Of a DNA stretch of 64,000 bases, positions 17,803-28,700 are shown piece by piece. Positions within the stretch are counted from its first letter, which is position 1; every line of letters starts with the position of its first letter. The position numbers and the translations under genes are program-made. The DNA is from Bacteroidota bacterium. Its GTDB lineage: Bacteria > Bacteroidota > Bacteroidia > Chitinophagales > Chitinophagaceae. The notes below the pieces were generated by a model, which was not told where the DNA came from, ran no database searches, and saw only the letters and a list, made by a program, of their open reading frames with translations. Location: NCBI GenBank assembly GCA_020161535.1, contig JAIUNW010000002.1:186001-250000 (forward strand), read 5' to 3'.

Positions 17803-20802
17803 ATGATTGCTGCATTGCCACGTTGGGTAAGACGCATGCCCGCGCTCTTGCTTCTGCTCTTGCTCTGCTCGGTTGTACAAGCCCAGGACAGGGTGATAAC
17901 CGGAAAAATCACAGATTCAAAAGATGGATCCCCGCTGGTGGGGGCGACTGTAACAGTCAAAGGAACCACGCAAGGGGTTTCAACCGGTGCCGATGGTACA
18001 TTTAGAATTAATGTACCTGCTTCGGCCAAGACCCTCGTTATTTCTTCGGTTGGATTTGGATCGATGGAACAAAGCATCGGTTCAGGTAATGTAGTTGATG
18101 TAGCATTGACTGCATCCAATGCGAACCTCAACGAAGTGGTAGTAGTAGGTTATGGTACCGTTCGTAAAAAAGACTTGACGGGTTCTGTGGCTACGGTGAA
18201 AGAAAAAGATTTCAACCAGGGTGTAATGAGTGCGCCGGATCAGTTGATCCAGGGTAAGATTGCTGGTGTTCAAATCCTGAACAACAGTGGTCAGCCTGGT
18301 GGTCAAACAACCGTTCGTATTCGGGGTACCGCTTCCATTCGTGCAGGTGGTTCACCGCTGTATGTCGTTGACGGGGTTCAGTTGCCAAGCGGATCTGCTC
18401 GTCCAGGCCTGAGTTCTACCGGTGTGGGAACAACACCGGATGCCAACCCCCTGAACTTTATTAATCCGCAGGACATCGCCAGCATGGATGTGTTGAAAGA
18501 TGCGTCTGCAACTGCCATCTACGGTTCTCGTGGTGCCAATGGTGTGGTGATGATCACCACCAAGCGTGGCCAAACTGGTCAGCCTAAATTAGATATTGCG
18601 ACCAATTTTGGTGTGAGCAGCATACTGAAGAAACTAAAAGTATTGTCTGCTGATGAATATCGTGACGCCCTGGGCAAATATGGTGTTACTGGTTCAGACT
18701 GGGGTTCCAGTGTGGATGCCATGGATGCTATTACGCGCAAGGCATTTTTTCAAAACTACACCGTTGGTGTTAGCGGCGGCTCCGAAAATGCAAGATTGCG
18801 TGCCTCCTTTGGTTATTTTGACCAAAAGGGTATTGTGATCAAATCTGGCATGAAGAAATATACCGCCAACCTGAATGGTAGCTTCAAATTTTTGGAAAGC
18901 AAAAGGCTGGGCATGGATATCAATATCCTGACCTCTCATGTTGCTGAAGATATTGCCCCCATCTCAACTGATGCTGGTTTTGAAGGAAGCTTGATAGGTA
19001 TGGCGCTGCAATGGAACCCAACAAGGGCACTTAGAAATGCAGATGGTTCTTATAATATTGCAACTGCGAATGGATTCCCGAATACTGTTTATAATCCGCT
19101 GGCTTATTCTGCGGCTTATAATGACAAATCAAAAACAACCAATATCATTGCCAGTGTAACGCCGTATTTCAAGATCACCAAAGATCTCGAATATAGAATG
19201 TTGCTTAGTATGAATTATGGCTTAGGTGGTCGCTCTTCTTACTTTTCAAACTGGATGAATATTTCTGCCATCCAATCAGTAGGCGGTATTGCACAAGCAC
19301 TAAATTCGGAGCAATTCACTCGTCAGATTTCTCATACCCTTAACTACAATAAGCAAATTAACAAAGGCTTCAACCTTACCGCTACATTAGGTTATGAATA
19401 TTTGAGAATTGACAACCAGGGTCGTTCTTTGAGTGCACAGGGCTTCCCGTCAAACTCACTTCCTTATGTTGACTATTTTGGTGGATCTTCAACTACCAAC
19501 CGTGGTGTAGGTTCCTGGCACGATCCCAGTGCTGAACTGCAATCGGTTTTCGGTCGGGCAATCATGAACTTTAAAGATAAATACCTTGCTACGCTTACCA
19601 TGCGTGCAGATGGTTCCAACAAGTTCGGTTCAAATAATAAATACGGTTATTTCCCGTCAGTTGCCTTGGCCTGGAACGTTTCTCAGGAAGATTTTCTTCA
19701 GAACTCTACTTTCATCAACAACTTGAAACTTAGGTTGAGTTGGGGTAAAACTGGTAACCAGGATTTCCCATCAGGCGCTGCACAAACTCGTTATGTGTAC
19801 ACCGGTTCCGGTGTAGCTGCACAAACGCAGTTTGCTAACCCTGACTTGAAGTGGGAAAGCTCAAACACCAGCAACATTGGTATGGACTTCTCATTGATGA
19901 AGAGCCGGCTCTGGGGTTCAATTGATTACTTCGTAAAGAAAACGCATGATCTGCTGTTGATTGGTCGCCCGAAAGACCCAGCTCCGAGTGGCACATTCTG
20001 GATCAACAACCCCGGCGTTGTAACCAACTCAGGTTTGGAGGTAACGTTGAATGCATCGATCATCGACAAAGACAAAATCGGGTGGACTGTTGGCGTATTT
20101 GCCTCCTTCCTGCAGAACAAACTTACAGGATATGAAGGTGCTGATATCTTCACTGGTGCTATTAGCGGACAAGGTTTGAGTGGCGCATTTGCACAAAAGA
20201 TAGCTAATGGTCAGCCCCTGAATTCTTTCTGGATGGCACGTTACAAAGGCTTGGACAAAGATGGTAATGCGGAGTTTGAAGGTGGCGATCCCAACGTAAC
20301 GACAAACCGTCATTTTGTTGGAAGTCCCAACCCCAAGACCCTGCTGGGCATAAGCACTACCTTGACTGTTAGTCGTTTCAGTCTTACTGCAAACATGAAC
20401 GGCGCCTTTGGTCAAATGGTTTACAACAACACTACCCAAGCTGCCCTTGCTATTGGTAATATCATCGGTAACAAAAACATAGCGAAATCGGTATACAACC
20501 CCAATCAGTTGGAGAACAAAGCTGCCAGCCAGCCGGTATCAACTCGCTACTTAGAAAAAGGCGACTACATGAAAATGGCAAACTTGACATTTGCGTATGG
20601 TGTTGGTAAAATTTCAAACACATTCCGGAATGCAAGTGTATTCGTAACTGGCCAGAACCTGTTTATCATAACTAAATACACAGGCTTCGATCCAGAAGTG
20701 AATACGCCAAAGCCATTGAATGATGTTCCTTCATTTGGTATTGAGTATACACCATACCCTCCGGCAAGGACTTTCACACTGGGAATCAACCTTTCACTTT
20801 AA
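17803..20802 (+). CDS. SusC/RagA family TonB-linked outer-membrane receptor
   Basis: Outer-membrane channel that imports a ligand, probably an oligosaccharide or peptide, using TonB energy with the SusD lipoprotein as lid. The 999-residue protein has a signal peptide (LLLLLLLCSVVQAQ), a carboxypeptidase-regulatory-like domain (VITGKITDSKDGSPLVGATV, about residues 30-110), the SusC signature LNEVVVVGYGTVRKKDLTGSV, a plug domain with VRIRGTASI and DASATAIYGSRGANGVV, and a long beta-barrel ending in an aromatic-poor strand (TFTLGINLSL). It is followed after 17 bp by susD. Substrate is unknown: no glycoside hydrolase or regulator lies immediately next to it. Confidence 0.95.
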   Translation: MIAALPRWVRRMPALLLLLLLCSVVQAQDRVITGKITDSKDGSPLVGATVTVKGTTQGVSTGADGTFRINVPASAKTLVISSVGFGSMEQSIGSGNVVDVALTASNANLNEVVVVGYGTVRKKDLTGSVATVKEKDFNQGVMSAPDQLIQGKIAGVQILNNSGQPGGQTTVRIRGTASIRAGGSPLYVVDGVQLPSGSARPGLSSTGVGTTPDANPLNFINPQDIASMDVLKDASATAIYGSRGANGVVMITTKRGQTGQPKLDIATNFGVSSILKKLKVLSADEYRDALGKYGVTGSDWGSSVDAMDAITRKAFFQNYTVGVSGGSENARLRASFGYFDQKGIVIKSGMKKYTANLNGSFKFLESKRLGMDINILTSHVAEDIAPISTDAGFEGSLIGMALQWNPTRALRNADGSYNIATANGFPNTVYNPLAYSAAYNDKSKTTNIIASVTPYFKITKDLEYRMLLSMNYGLGGRSSYFSNWMNISAIQSVGGIAQALNSEQFTRQISHTLNYNKQINKGFNLTATLGYEYLRIDNQGRSLSAQGFPSNSLPYVDYFGGSSTTNRGVGSWHDPSAELQSVFGRAIMNFKDKYLATLTMRADGSNKFGSNNKYGYFPSVALAWNVSQEDFLQNSTFINNLKLRLSWGKTGNQDFPSGAAQTRYVYTGSGVAAQTQFANPDLKWESSNTSNIGMDFSLMKSRLWGSIDYFVKKTHDLLLIGRPKDPAPSGTFWINNPGVVTNSGLEVTLNASIIDKDKIGWTVGVFASFLQNKLTGYEGADIFTGAISGQGLSGAFAQKIANGQPLNSFWMARYKGLDKDGNAEFEGGDPNVTTNRHFVGSPNPKTLLGISTTLTVSRFSLTANMNGAFGQMVYNNTTQAALAIGNIIGNKNIAKSVYNPNQLENKAASQPVSTRYLEKGDYMKMANLTFAYGVGKISNTFRNASVFVTGQNLFIITKYTGFDPEVNTPKPLNDVPSFGIEYTPYPPARTFTLGINLSL

Positions 20803-20819
20803 TTCAAATTCCTTAGTAT

Positions 20820-22349
20820 ATGAAAAGGATGAAAATAGCCTTAACTGTAGCCGGTTGTGTCGCCATGCTCACCGGATGTACAAAATTAAACGAGAGTTTG
20901 AATGGCTCCGTTTCTGAAGCTGAATTCTATGCGTCGCAAGACATCCCCAGCTTGTTGAAGGGATGTTATACCGCCTTCCGCGGTCCTTACGAAGACCAAA
21001 CGGGTGTTTGGTGTTTGCAGGATATGTCGAGCGATGACGCCATCGGACCCACCCGTGGTGGTGACTGGGACGACAACGGTGTATGGAGGGTACTTCACCA
21101 GCAAACCTGGTTGCCTGATAACGCGCGCATCCAGGATAATTTCAGCAACCTGTTGCAGATTGTGTTCCGTACCACGGATATTCAGAAATTTGATATTTCT
21201 GATTCGGTAAGAGCGCAAGCCCTCTTCCTTCGTGCCTATGCAACCTTTAGCACGTTGGACTTGTATGGTAAAGTTCCTTTCCGTCAGGTAGGTACTGATC
21301 CGCTGCTGGATCCAGAGATACTCGATGCAGATGCGGCAACCGCTCAAATCTTAACCGATTTGAATGCTGCTGTACCAAACTTGGGCGAAGGTCCAGCCTA
21401 TATGGCAAACAAATGGGCAGCAAAAGCTTTGATGGCCAAATTGTATCTTAACAAAGGCACATTCAAAGACAGAACCAACCCCACTTTCGATGCGGCTGAT
21501 ATGGCGCAGGTGATTTCTCTTTGTGACGAGATCATCGCTTCTGGCAAATTTGCCCTTGAAAGCGATTATTTCAAGGCCTTTACGCCTACTAACTCACAAA
21601 CCAGTAAGGAGTTGATCTTCTCCCTGGAAAACACCAACGCTGAAGCGGGTAACGTTCGTTTCCATTGGTTCTGCGGTACGCACTACAACCAGAATCCAAG
21701 CGGTTGGAATGGTTTCGCTACTTTGGCCAGCTTTTATGACAAGTTTGAAACTGCTGACCAGCGTCGTGGTGTAGCATATGGTGATTTCACTACCAACACA
21801 GGTATGCGTGTAGGTTTCCTCCAGGGCCAACAATATGGTAAAGGTGGTGTTGCATTGAAAGACCGCAGCGGCAATCCATTGATCTTCACTGCTAGTGTCG
21901 ATAACATCGTTACTGGATCAGTGGTAGAAACTGCAGGTATCCGCGTGGTTAAATATGTGCCTGACATGAAGGCCGATTGGTCTGGTAGCCAGGACAATGC
22001 CAACAACGACTACGTAATGTTGCGTTATGCCGACGTATTGCTGATGAAGGCCGAAGCGCTGCTGCGTACTGGTAATGCAGCCGATGCACTGATCATTGTA
22101 AACCAAATTCGCGCTATTCGCGGTGCTACTGCTTTCACTTCCCTCAATCTCGACAACCTGCTCGATGAGCGTGGTCGTGAACTGTACTGGGAAAGCTGGA
22201 GAAGAAATGACCTGATCCGTTTCGGTCACTTCCTCGATGCCGTTGGTACTACGCGTCCGTCTAAATCAGATAACAAATACCTGTTGTTCCCCATTCCGGC
22301 CAACGCACTCGCGGCAAACCCGGCACTGGGTCAGAACCCCGGCTATTAA
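20820..22349 (+). CDS. SusD/RagB family nutrient-binding lipoprotein
   Basis: Surface lipoprotein that captures substrate and caps the SusC barrel. The 509-residue protein has a lipobox (MLTGC, Cys at about residue 20), a TPR-like helical scaffold with RAQALFLRAYATFSTLDLYGKVPF, and the typical C-terminal block DYVMLRYADVLLMKAEALLR...LLDERGRELYWESWRRNDLIRFG. These are hallmark SusD features. It forms a pair with the upstream susC and is followed by a strong intrinsic terminator, so the transport pair may be one transcription unit. Confidence 0.95.
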   Translation: MKRMKIALTVAGCVAMLTGCTKLNESLNGSVSEAEFYASQDIPSLLKGCYTAFRGPYEDQTGVWCLQDMSSDDAIGPTRGGDWDDNGVWRVLHQQTWLPDNARIQDNFSNLLQIVFRTTDIQKFDISDSVRAQALFLRAYATFSTLDLYGKVPFRQVGTDPLLDPEILDADAATAQILTDLNAAVPNLGEGPAYMANKWAAKALMAKLYLNKGTFKDRTNPTFDAADMAQVISLCDEIIASGKFALESDYFKAFTPTNSQTSKELIFSLENTNAEAGNVRFHWFCGTHYNQNPSGWNGFATLASFYDKFETADQRRGVAYGDFTTNTGMRVGFLQGQQYGKGGVALKDRSGNPLIFTASVDNIVTGSVVETAGIRVVKYVPDMKADWSGSQDNANNDYVMLRYADVLLMKAEALLRTGNAADALIIVNQIRAIRGATAFTSLNLDNLLDERGRELYWESWRRNDLIRFGHFLDAVGTTRPSKSDNKYLLFPIPANALAANPALGQNPGY

Positions 22350-22372
22350 TCTGCTTTGCATTTAATTTAAAT

Positions 22373-22412
22373 AAAGAGAGACTGTCTTTTGCTAAAGACA
22401 GTCTCTTTTTTT
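22373..22412 (+). terminator. Intrinsic terminator after susD
   Basis: A perfect 13-bp stem, AGAGACTGTCTTT at 22377-22389 and AAAGACAGTCTCT at 22394-22406, closes a TGCT loop and is followed by a run of T residues. A-rich sequence before the stem means it could also work on the other strand. It separates susD from the repeat-protein genes. Confidence 0.88.
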
Positions 22413-22426
22413 AGCTTGAGCCCCGT

Positions 22427-25400
22427 ATGAATCGGTTTTTTACTGTTTTTTGCTCGATTGCCCTGCTTGCTTCCTGTACACACCCGGAAAACAAAAACAC
22501 CCGGTTTGGTCTGATGGAAAACACGGGTATCAACTTCGCCAACAAAACGGAGAATACCACCGAGTTCAATATTTTCAGTTACCGAAATTTTTACAACGGC
22601 GCCGGCTGTGCCATCGGCGATATCAACAACGACGGATTGGCCGATGTTTACTTCACGGCCAATATGGGTAGTAATAAACTCTATCTTAACAAAGGCGATT
22701 TCAAATTCGAAGACATTACAGATAAAGCCGGCGTAGCCGACGCCGACACCTGGAGCACTGGCGTGGTTATGGTCGATATCAACCACGACGGCTGGCTGGA
22801 TATCTTCGTGTGCAATGCCGGTTATGTCAAGGGCCGCGAACCGGTTTGCAACATGTTCATCAATAACCACGATGGCAGTTTTACCGACCAGGCCGAAGCC
22901 CTGGGCCTCACTAATAAAGGTGGCTATACCACGCACGCGGCTTTCTTTGATTTCGACCTCGATGGCGACCTCGACTGCTATATCCTCAACAACAGTTTCA
23001 TCCCCGTTAGCACCCTTAATTACGCCAATAAACGAAACCTCCGCGCCAAAGACTGGCCCGTTGCTGATTTTCTAAAAGGTGGTGGTGATAAAATGATGCG
23101 GAACGACAACGGCCATTTCACCGATATCAGCGAAGAAGCCAATATATATGGTAGCCTGATCGGTTTTGGCCTGGGTGTAACCGTGGGTGACGTGAACGGT
23201 GATCGCTATCCCGATATTTATGTATCAAACGATTTCTTCGAGCGCGATTACCTCTATATCAACCAACGCAACGGCAGCTTTAAAGAAGAACTTGAAAACC
23301 ATATGGAACATATCAGCCACTCGTCGATGGGCGCCGATATGGCCGACATTAACAACGATGGTCAGCCGGATGTATTTGTCACCGAAATGCTGCCCGACGA
23401 TGAAACGCGACTGAAAACAACCACTTCGTTTGAGAACATAGATGTACAACGTCTCAAACAAAAATCGGGCTTCTACAACCAGTTCATGCAGAACACCCTG
23501 CAAGTGAACAACGGCAACGGCAAGTTCATGGAGACGGCTTTTTACAGCGGCGTGGCGGCTTCTGACTGGAGTTGGGGCGGACTTATTTTTGACGGCGACA
23601 ACGATGGCAATGCCGATATTTTTGTTTGCAATGGCATTTACCAGGATGTGACCGACCAGGATTTCATCGAGTTTTTTGCGAACGATATCATCCAGAAAAT
23701 GGTGATGACGGGCAAGCGGGAAGAAGTGGATGAGATCATCAGTAAAATGCCTTCGCGACCCATCTCGAATAAGATGTTCCATAACAACGGACAACTTTCA
23801 TTCACCGATAAGGCGGCCGACTGGGGACTGAATAAACCTTCTTTCTCCAACGGTGCTGCTTATGGCGATCTCGACAACGACGGTGACCTCGACTTGATCG
23901 TTAACAATGTCAACCAGCCGGCCTTTGTGTATCGCAACAATACCCGACAAAAAGATTCATCTCACTATATCGGCTTTAAACTGACGGGAAGTGGCGAGAA
24001 TACATTCGCCGTTGGATCGCTGATAAAACTTTTTACGGGCGATAAAATACTGATGCGCGAGTTGATCCCGACCCGGGGTTTTCAATCTTCGGTCGACTAT
24101 AAGATGATTATGGGACTGGGCAAATGGCAACCCGATTCGGTGCAGATCATCTGGCCAAATCGTACCATCGATGTGCTGATCAAACCGGCCGTGGATTCGG
24201 TTTACCAACTCAGGCAATCATCCGCCGCCAGGCCCTATACCATGCCTGCACCAACAACCTCGCCGTATTACCAGGCGGTGGAACCCAACCTGTTTGATAA
24301 ACACCAGGAAGACGACTATATCGATTTTTATTACGAAAGAAATATTCCCTACCTGATTTCGCGCGAGGGACCGAAAATAGCCAAGGCCGATGTGAACGGC
24401 GATGGATTAGAAGATGTTTACATCGGTGGTTCGGTGAACCAGCCCCGTGTTCTTTACTTGCAAACAGCCAAAGGCTTCGTCAAAACAGAACCACCTGCCA
24501 TGAATGCCATGCGCGGCACGGAAGATGTGGCTGTGTTGTTTTTTGATGCTGATCGCGACAATGATCCTGATCTCTACATCGGTGCCGCCGGCAATTTTGA
24601 TCAACAAGGTGCTGCTTTGCAACATCGACTCTTTATCAACGATGGCAAGGGCAATTTTACGCTGAAGAAAGATGCTTTTCCGCCAAACCTGGTAAATATT
24701 TCGGTGGCTATTGCCGATGACATTGATGGCGATGGTGATCTTGATTTGTTTATCGGCGCGAGATCCAAACCGAAACTATTTGGTGAATCGCCTGCCAGTG
24801 CCATTTTTATCAACGATGGCAAAGGCGTGTTCACCAACCAAACAACAAGCTGGTGCCCGGCATTGTCCGCCGCCGGTATGATCACCGCTGCTGAATGGGC
24901 TGATATGGATGGCGATGGCAAGAAAGACCTGGTGCTAGCAGGTGAATGGATGGGCCCGACTATTTTCGTTCGAAAAGGAAATAGTTTCAACGCCTGGCAA
25001 ACGAATTTGGCAGACCACGACGGTTGGTGGCAATCGATGGCGGTGGCCGACCTCGACAAAGATGGTCGCAATGATTTGCTGCTCGGCAATATCGGCATGA
25101 ACTTTTATTTAAAACCCGACCAGGCCGATCCGGTCAAACTTTGGATGGGTGATTTTGACCAGAACGGTGAATCAGAAAAAATCCTCACCCGCACGGTGGG
25201 TGGTAAAGACATGCCCGTGTTCATGAAACGCGAGCTCACCGATCAACTGCCCGGATTGAAAAAACAAAACCTGCGCCACGAACAATACGCCACCAAATCA
25301 ATCCAGGAATTGTTTCCAGCAGATGTATTGAAGAAAGCCGTTGTGAGAGAATTCAATGGTGGCGCTTCCTTGTTTGCGCGAAACAAAGGCAATGGTCAAT

Positions 25401-25741
25401 TTGAACTGGAAGAACTGCCTTACCAGGTACAATTATCCTCTGTCAACGCCATCTGTGTATTACCGACCGATGGAAAAATAGCAACCATTGTTATGGCAGG
25501 AAATTGCTTTAACCTGCAACCGCAGTTTTGTCGGCTCGACGCCAGCTTTGGTCACTTGCTGCAATATGAAACCGGTAAAGGATTCACCTATATTAGCAAT
25601 AAGCAATCGGGTATTCAGTTAACCGGTATGGTGCGGGATATCAAACCCCTGCGATTCAAGGGCGATAATATGTTGCTGTTTACGCAAAACAACGATTATC
25701 CCGTTTTATACAATGCAGTCAATAACAAACCAAAGCCATGA
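22427..25741 (+). CDS. FG-GAP/VCBS repeat lipoprotein with ASPIC/UnbV domain (CRTAC1 family)
   Basis: Predicted surface or periplasmic lipoprotein of 1104 residues (lipobox ALLASC, Cys at about 17). It consists of many FG-GAP/VCBS blades with calcium-binding loops such as DINNDGLADVYF, DINHDGWLDIF, DLDGDLD and DGDNDGNADIF, which should form two beta-propellers. Between them is an ASPIC/UnbV-like stretch (NTFAVGSLIKLFTGDKILMRELIPTRGFQSS). Such proteins are commonly encoded beside SusCD pairs in Bacteroidota; their role is unproven but probably in binding polymer or partner proteins. It begins 78 bp after the susD stop, downstream of the terminator, and overlaps the next gene by 4 bp. Confidence 0.88.
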   Translation: MNRFFTVFCSIALLASCTHPENKNTRFGLMENTGINFANKTENTTEFNIFSYRNFYNGAGCAIGDINNDGLADVYFTANMGSNKLYLNKGDFKFEDITDKAGVADADTWSTGVVMVDINHDGWLDIFVCNAGYVKGREPVCNMFINNHDGSFTDQAEALGLTNKGGYTTHAAFFDFDLDGDLDCYILNNSFIPVSTLNYANKRNLRAKDWPVADFLKGGGDKMMRNDNGHFTDISEEANIYGSLIGFGLGVTVGDVNGDRYPDIYVSNDFFERDYLYINQRNGSFKEELENHMEHISHSSMGADMADINNDGQPDVFVTEMLPDDETRLKTTTSFENIDVQRLKQKSGFYNQFMQNTLQVNNGNGKFMETAFYSGVAASDWSWGGLIFDGDNDGNADIFVCNGIYQDVTDQDFIEFFANDIIQKMVMTGKREEVDEIISKMPSRPISNKMFHNNGQLSFTDKAADWGLNKPSFSNGAAYGDLDNDGDLDLIVNNVNQPAFVYRNNTRQKDSSHYIGFKLTGSGENTFAVGSLIKLFTGDKILMRELIPTRGFQSSVDYKMIMGLGKWQPDSVQIIWPNRTIDVLIKPAVDSVYQLRQSSAARPYTMPAPTTSPYYQAVEPNLFDKHQEDDYIDFYYERNIPYLISREGPKIAKADVNGDGLEDVYIGGSVNQPRVLYLQTAKGFVKTEPPAMNAMRGTEDVAVLFFDADRDNDPDLYIGAAGNFDQQGAALQHRLFINDGKGNFTLKKDAFPPNLVNISVAIADDIDGDGDLDLFIGARSKPKLFGESPASAIFINDGKGVFTNQTTSWCPALSAAGMITAAEWADMDGDGKKDLVLAGEWMGPTIFVRKGNSFNAWQTNLADHDGWWQSMAVADLDKDGRNDLLLGNIGMNFYLKPDQADPVKLWMGDFDQNGESEKILTRTVGGKDMPVFMKRELTDQLPGLKKQNLRHEQYATKSIQELFPADVLKKAVVREFNGGASLFARNKGNGQFELEELPYQVQLSSVNAICVLPTDGKIATIVMAGNCFNLQPQFCRLDASFGHLLQYETGKGFTYISNKQSGIQLTGMVRDIKPLRFKGDNMLLFTQNNDYPVLYNAVNNKPKP

Positions 25742-28700
25742 GGAATTGTTGGTTATTGCTGTTGGTATTGTTGGCTGCCTGTAAAGAGGCCAAAAAAAAG
25801 CAAACTGTTTTCACGCCGCTCAGCGCTGATTCAACCGGCTTGCAATTTGTAAATGTGTTGACTTCTACCCGCGACTTCAACCTGTTTCGTTACATGTATT
25901 TCTACAATGGGGCAGGGGTGGGGGCTGGCGATTTCAACAACGATGGAAAGGTTGATCTTTTTTTTGCCAGCAACCAGCATCGCAATCGTCTCTACCTCAA
26001 CGAGGGCGATATGCGGTTTAAAGAGGTGACCGAGCAGGCAGGTATTCCGGCAGACAGCAGTTGGTCGACCGGTGTATCGGTGGCCGATATAAACGACGAT
26101 GGCTTGCTGGATATTTATGTATGCCGCGTGGGGCAGTACGAAGTGTTAAAAGGAAAAAACCAATTGCTGCTTTGCACGGGTATTAAAAATGGCGTTCCGC
26201 AATACCGCGATGCAGCCGCTGAATGGGGTGTTGATTTCTCGGGCTTTTCAACGCAGGCCGCTTTTTTTGACGCAGACCTCGATGGTGATCTTGATATGTA
26301 CCTGCTCAACCATTCGGTACACCACAATGGTACTTTTGGTGAACGTAAATTATTTGCCAACACCTATCACCCTTTGTCGGGCGATCGGTTTTTCAGGAAC
26401 GACGGTGGCCATTTTACCGATGCTACGAAAGAATCAGGCATCAACAGTTCGGTGATTGGTTATGGGTTGGGGATCGCTATTGCAGACATCAATCTCGATG
26501 GTTATCCCGATATCTATATTGGCAATGATTTTCACGAAAACGATTATTTGTATATCAACCAGGGCAATGGCAAGTTTAAAGAAGAGCTGACCGATCGCGT
26601 TATGCACACGTCGCAGTTTTCCATGGGCGTGGATGTGGCCGATGTCAACAATGATATGCAGCCGGAAATTATTTCGGTGGATATGCTGCCCGAAGACCCC
26701 TATATCCTGAAACGTTCACTGGGTGAAGATGAATACAATCTGTTCAACACCAAGATTGGTTACGGGTACAATTACCAATATACCCGCAACAACCTGCAAT
26801 ACAATCGCGGCAACGGTATGTTCAGTGAAGTGGGACTGTATGCCGGCGTTTCTGCCACCGACTGGTCGTGGTCGCCGCTTTGGTTGGATTTTGACAACGA
26901 TGGGTTGAAAGACTTGTTCGTATCCAATGGCATTCCGAAACGCATGAATGATATGGACTTCGTGAATTTTGTGTCGAACGACGAAGTGCAGGCGCAGATC
27001 AAACAGAATAACCTGGGTGAAAAAGAACTGGCTTTGTCGGAACAATTCCCCGAAATCAAATTGCCCAATAAATTTTTTAGAAACAAAGGCGACCTGAAGT
27101 TTGATGATATCACCACTTCCTTAAACGATGCACCGTTGACTTTTTCGAATGGCGCGGTGTATGCCGACTTCGACAACGACGGCGATCTTGATATTGTGGT
27201 AAATAATATTGGTGATCCGGCTTTGCTTTATCGAAATGAAGCGGGTGCCGCGAAAAAAGCGTTTAGTCTGCAGCTTACCGGTGGTACTGGTAATCGACAT
27301 GCGATCGGTGCTACCTTGTTTGTATTTGACAAAGGCGGTGCCATTCGAACCTATGAAAAATCGGCGGTGCATGGTTTTCAATCATCAGCAGAAACGCCGC
27401 TGCTGGTGGCCTGGGGACAACAGCTGCCCGATTCGATGGTATTGGTATGGCCGGATAATTCTTATACCCGGGTGCCGGTAGACAGTACGAAAAAAACGAT
27501 CGCCGTCAGCTATACCACCGGGTTGCCGAAGCTCGATAAGCGAACATTGCTGCCGAACCCCGATGCGGGCTTGCCATTGATGAAAGATATTACGGCGGCG
27601 CAGGGTATCGCATTCAAACAGGAAGAGGACCCATTTGGGGAATTTGATCGTGAACAGTTGTTGCCGCACAAATTGTCGACCGAAGGCCCTGCAATGGCCA
27701 TCGGCGACATCAACAACGATGGGCGCGAAGATTTTTTTATCGGCTCGGCACGCAATAAAAAAAGCGCGGTATTTGTGCAACAGGCCAATGGCCGGTTTTC
27801 GATTTCGCCGCAGCCAGCACTGGCGGCCGACAGTAGTTATGAGGATGTGGATGCCCAATGGGTCGACCTGAACAAAGATGGCTTCAACGACCTGGTGGTG
27901 GCTTCGGGCGGCAATGAATTTTACGGCAAGAAACCGCAGCGCCAATCACGTATCTATCTCAATAATGCGAATGGGCAGTTGCAGCGAATTGCCTCGGTGC
28001 TGGATACCATTTATATGACAGCAGGCGCGTTGGCGATTGCTGATATCAATGGCGATGGGGCGCCAGATATTTTTCTGGGCGCACGTTGCAATGTGTATGA
28101 CTATGGAAGCATGCCTGCTTCTTATTTGTTGCTCAACGACGGCAAGGGTGGTTTTAATGATGTTACAAAAACCTTGGCCCCGGCTCTGTCGACAGTAGGA
28201 ATGGTAACCAATGCAAGTTGGACCGACCTCGACAAAGATGGTGACCTGGATCTTTTGCTGGCGCTGGAATGGGGCGCCGTGACCTTGCTGGAAAACAAGA
28301 AGGGCCAATTCAGTGTGCGCGCGTTAAGTAAAGAAAAAGGTTGGTGGAACCTCGCGAAAGCGATTGATGTTGATGGGGATGGCGACCTTGATATTGTGGC
28401 TGGCAATACGGGCGAAAATTTTCGCCTGAAACCAACAGAGAATGAACCGGTACGACTTTACTACAATGATTTTGACGGCAACGGTCGCAAAGAACAAATT
28501 GTTACCTACTATATTCAGCAACAGGAAAAGCCATTCGCCAATAAAATGGAATTGGAGCGACAGTTACCGTATTTAAAAAAGCGGTTCTTGTATGCGGCTG
28601 ATTTTGCCAAATCGAGCTTGCTCGAGCTATTAGGGAAGGACAAATTGGAAACATCGCAGGTGCTGACAGTGAATTATTTCAGCAATGCGGTCTTGATCAA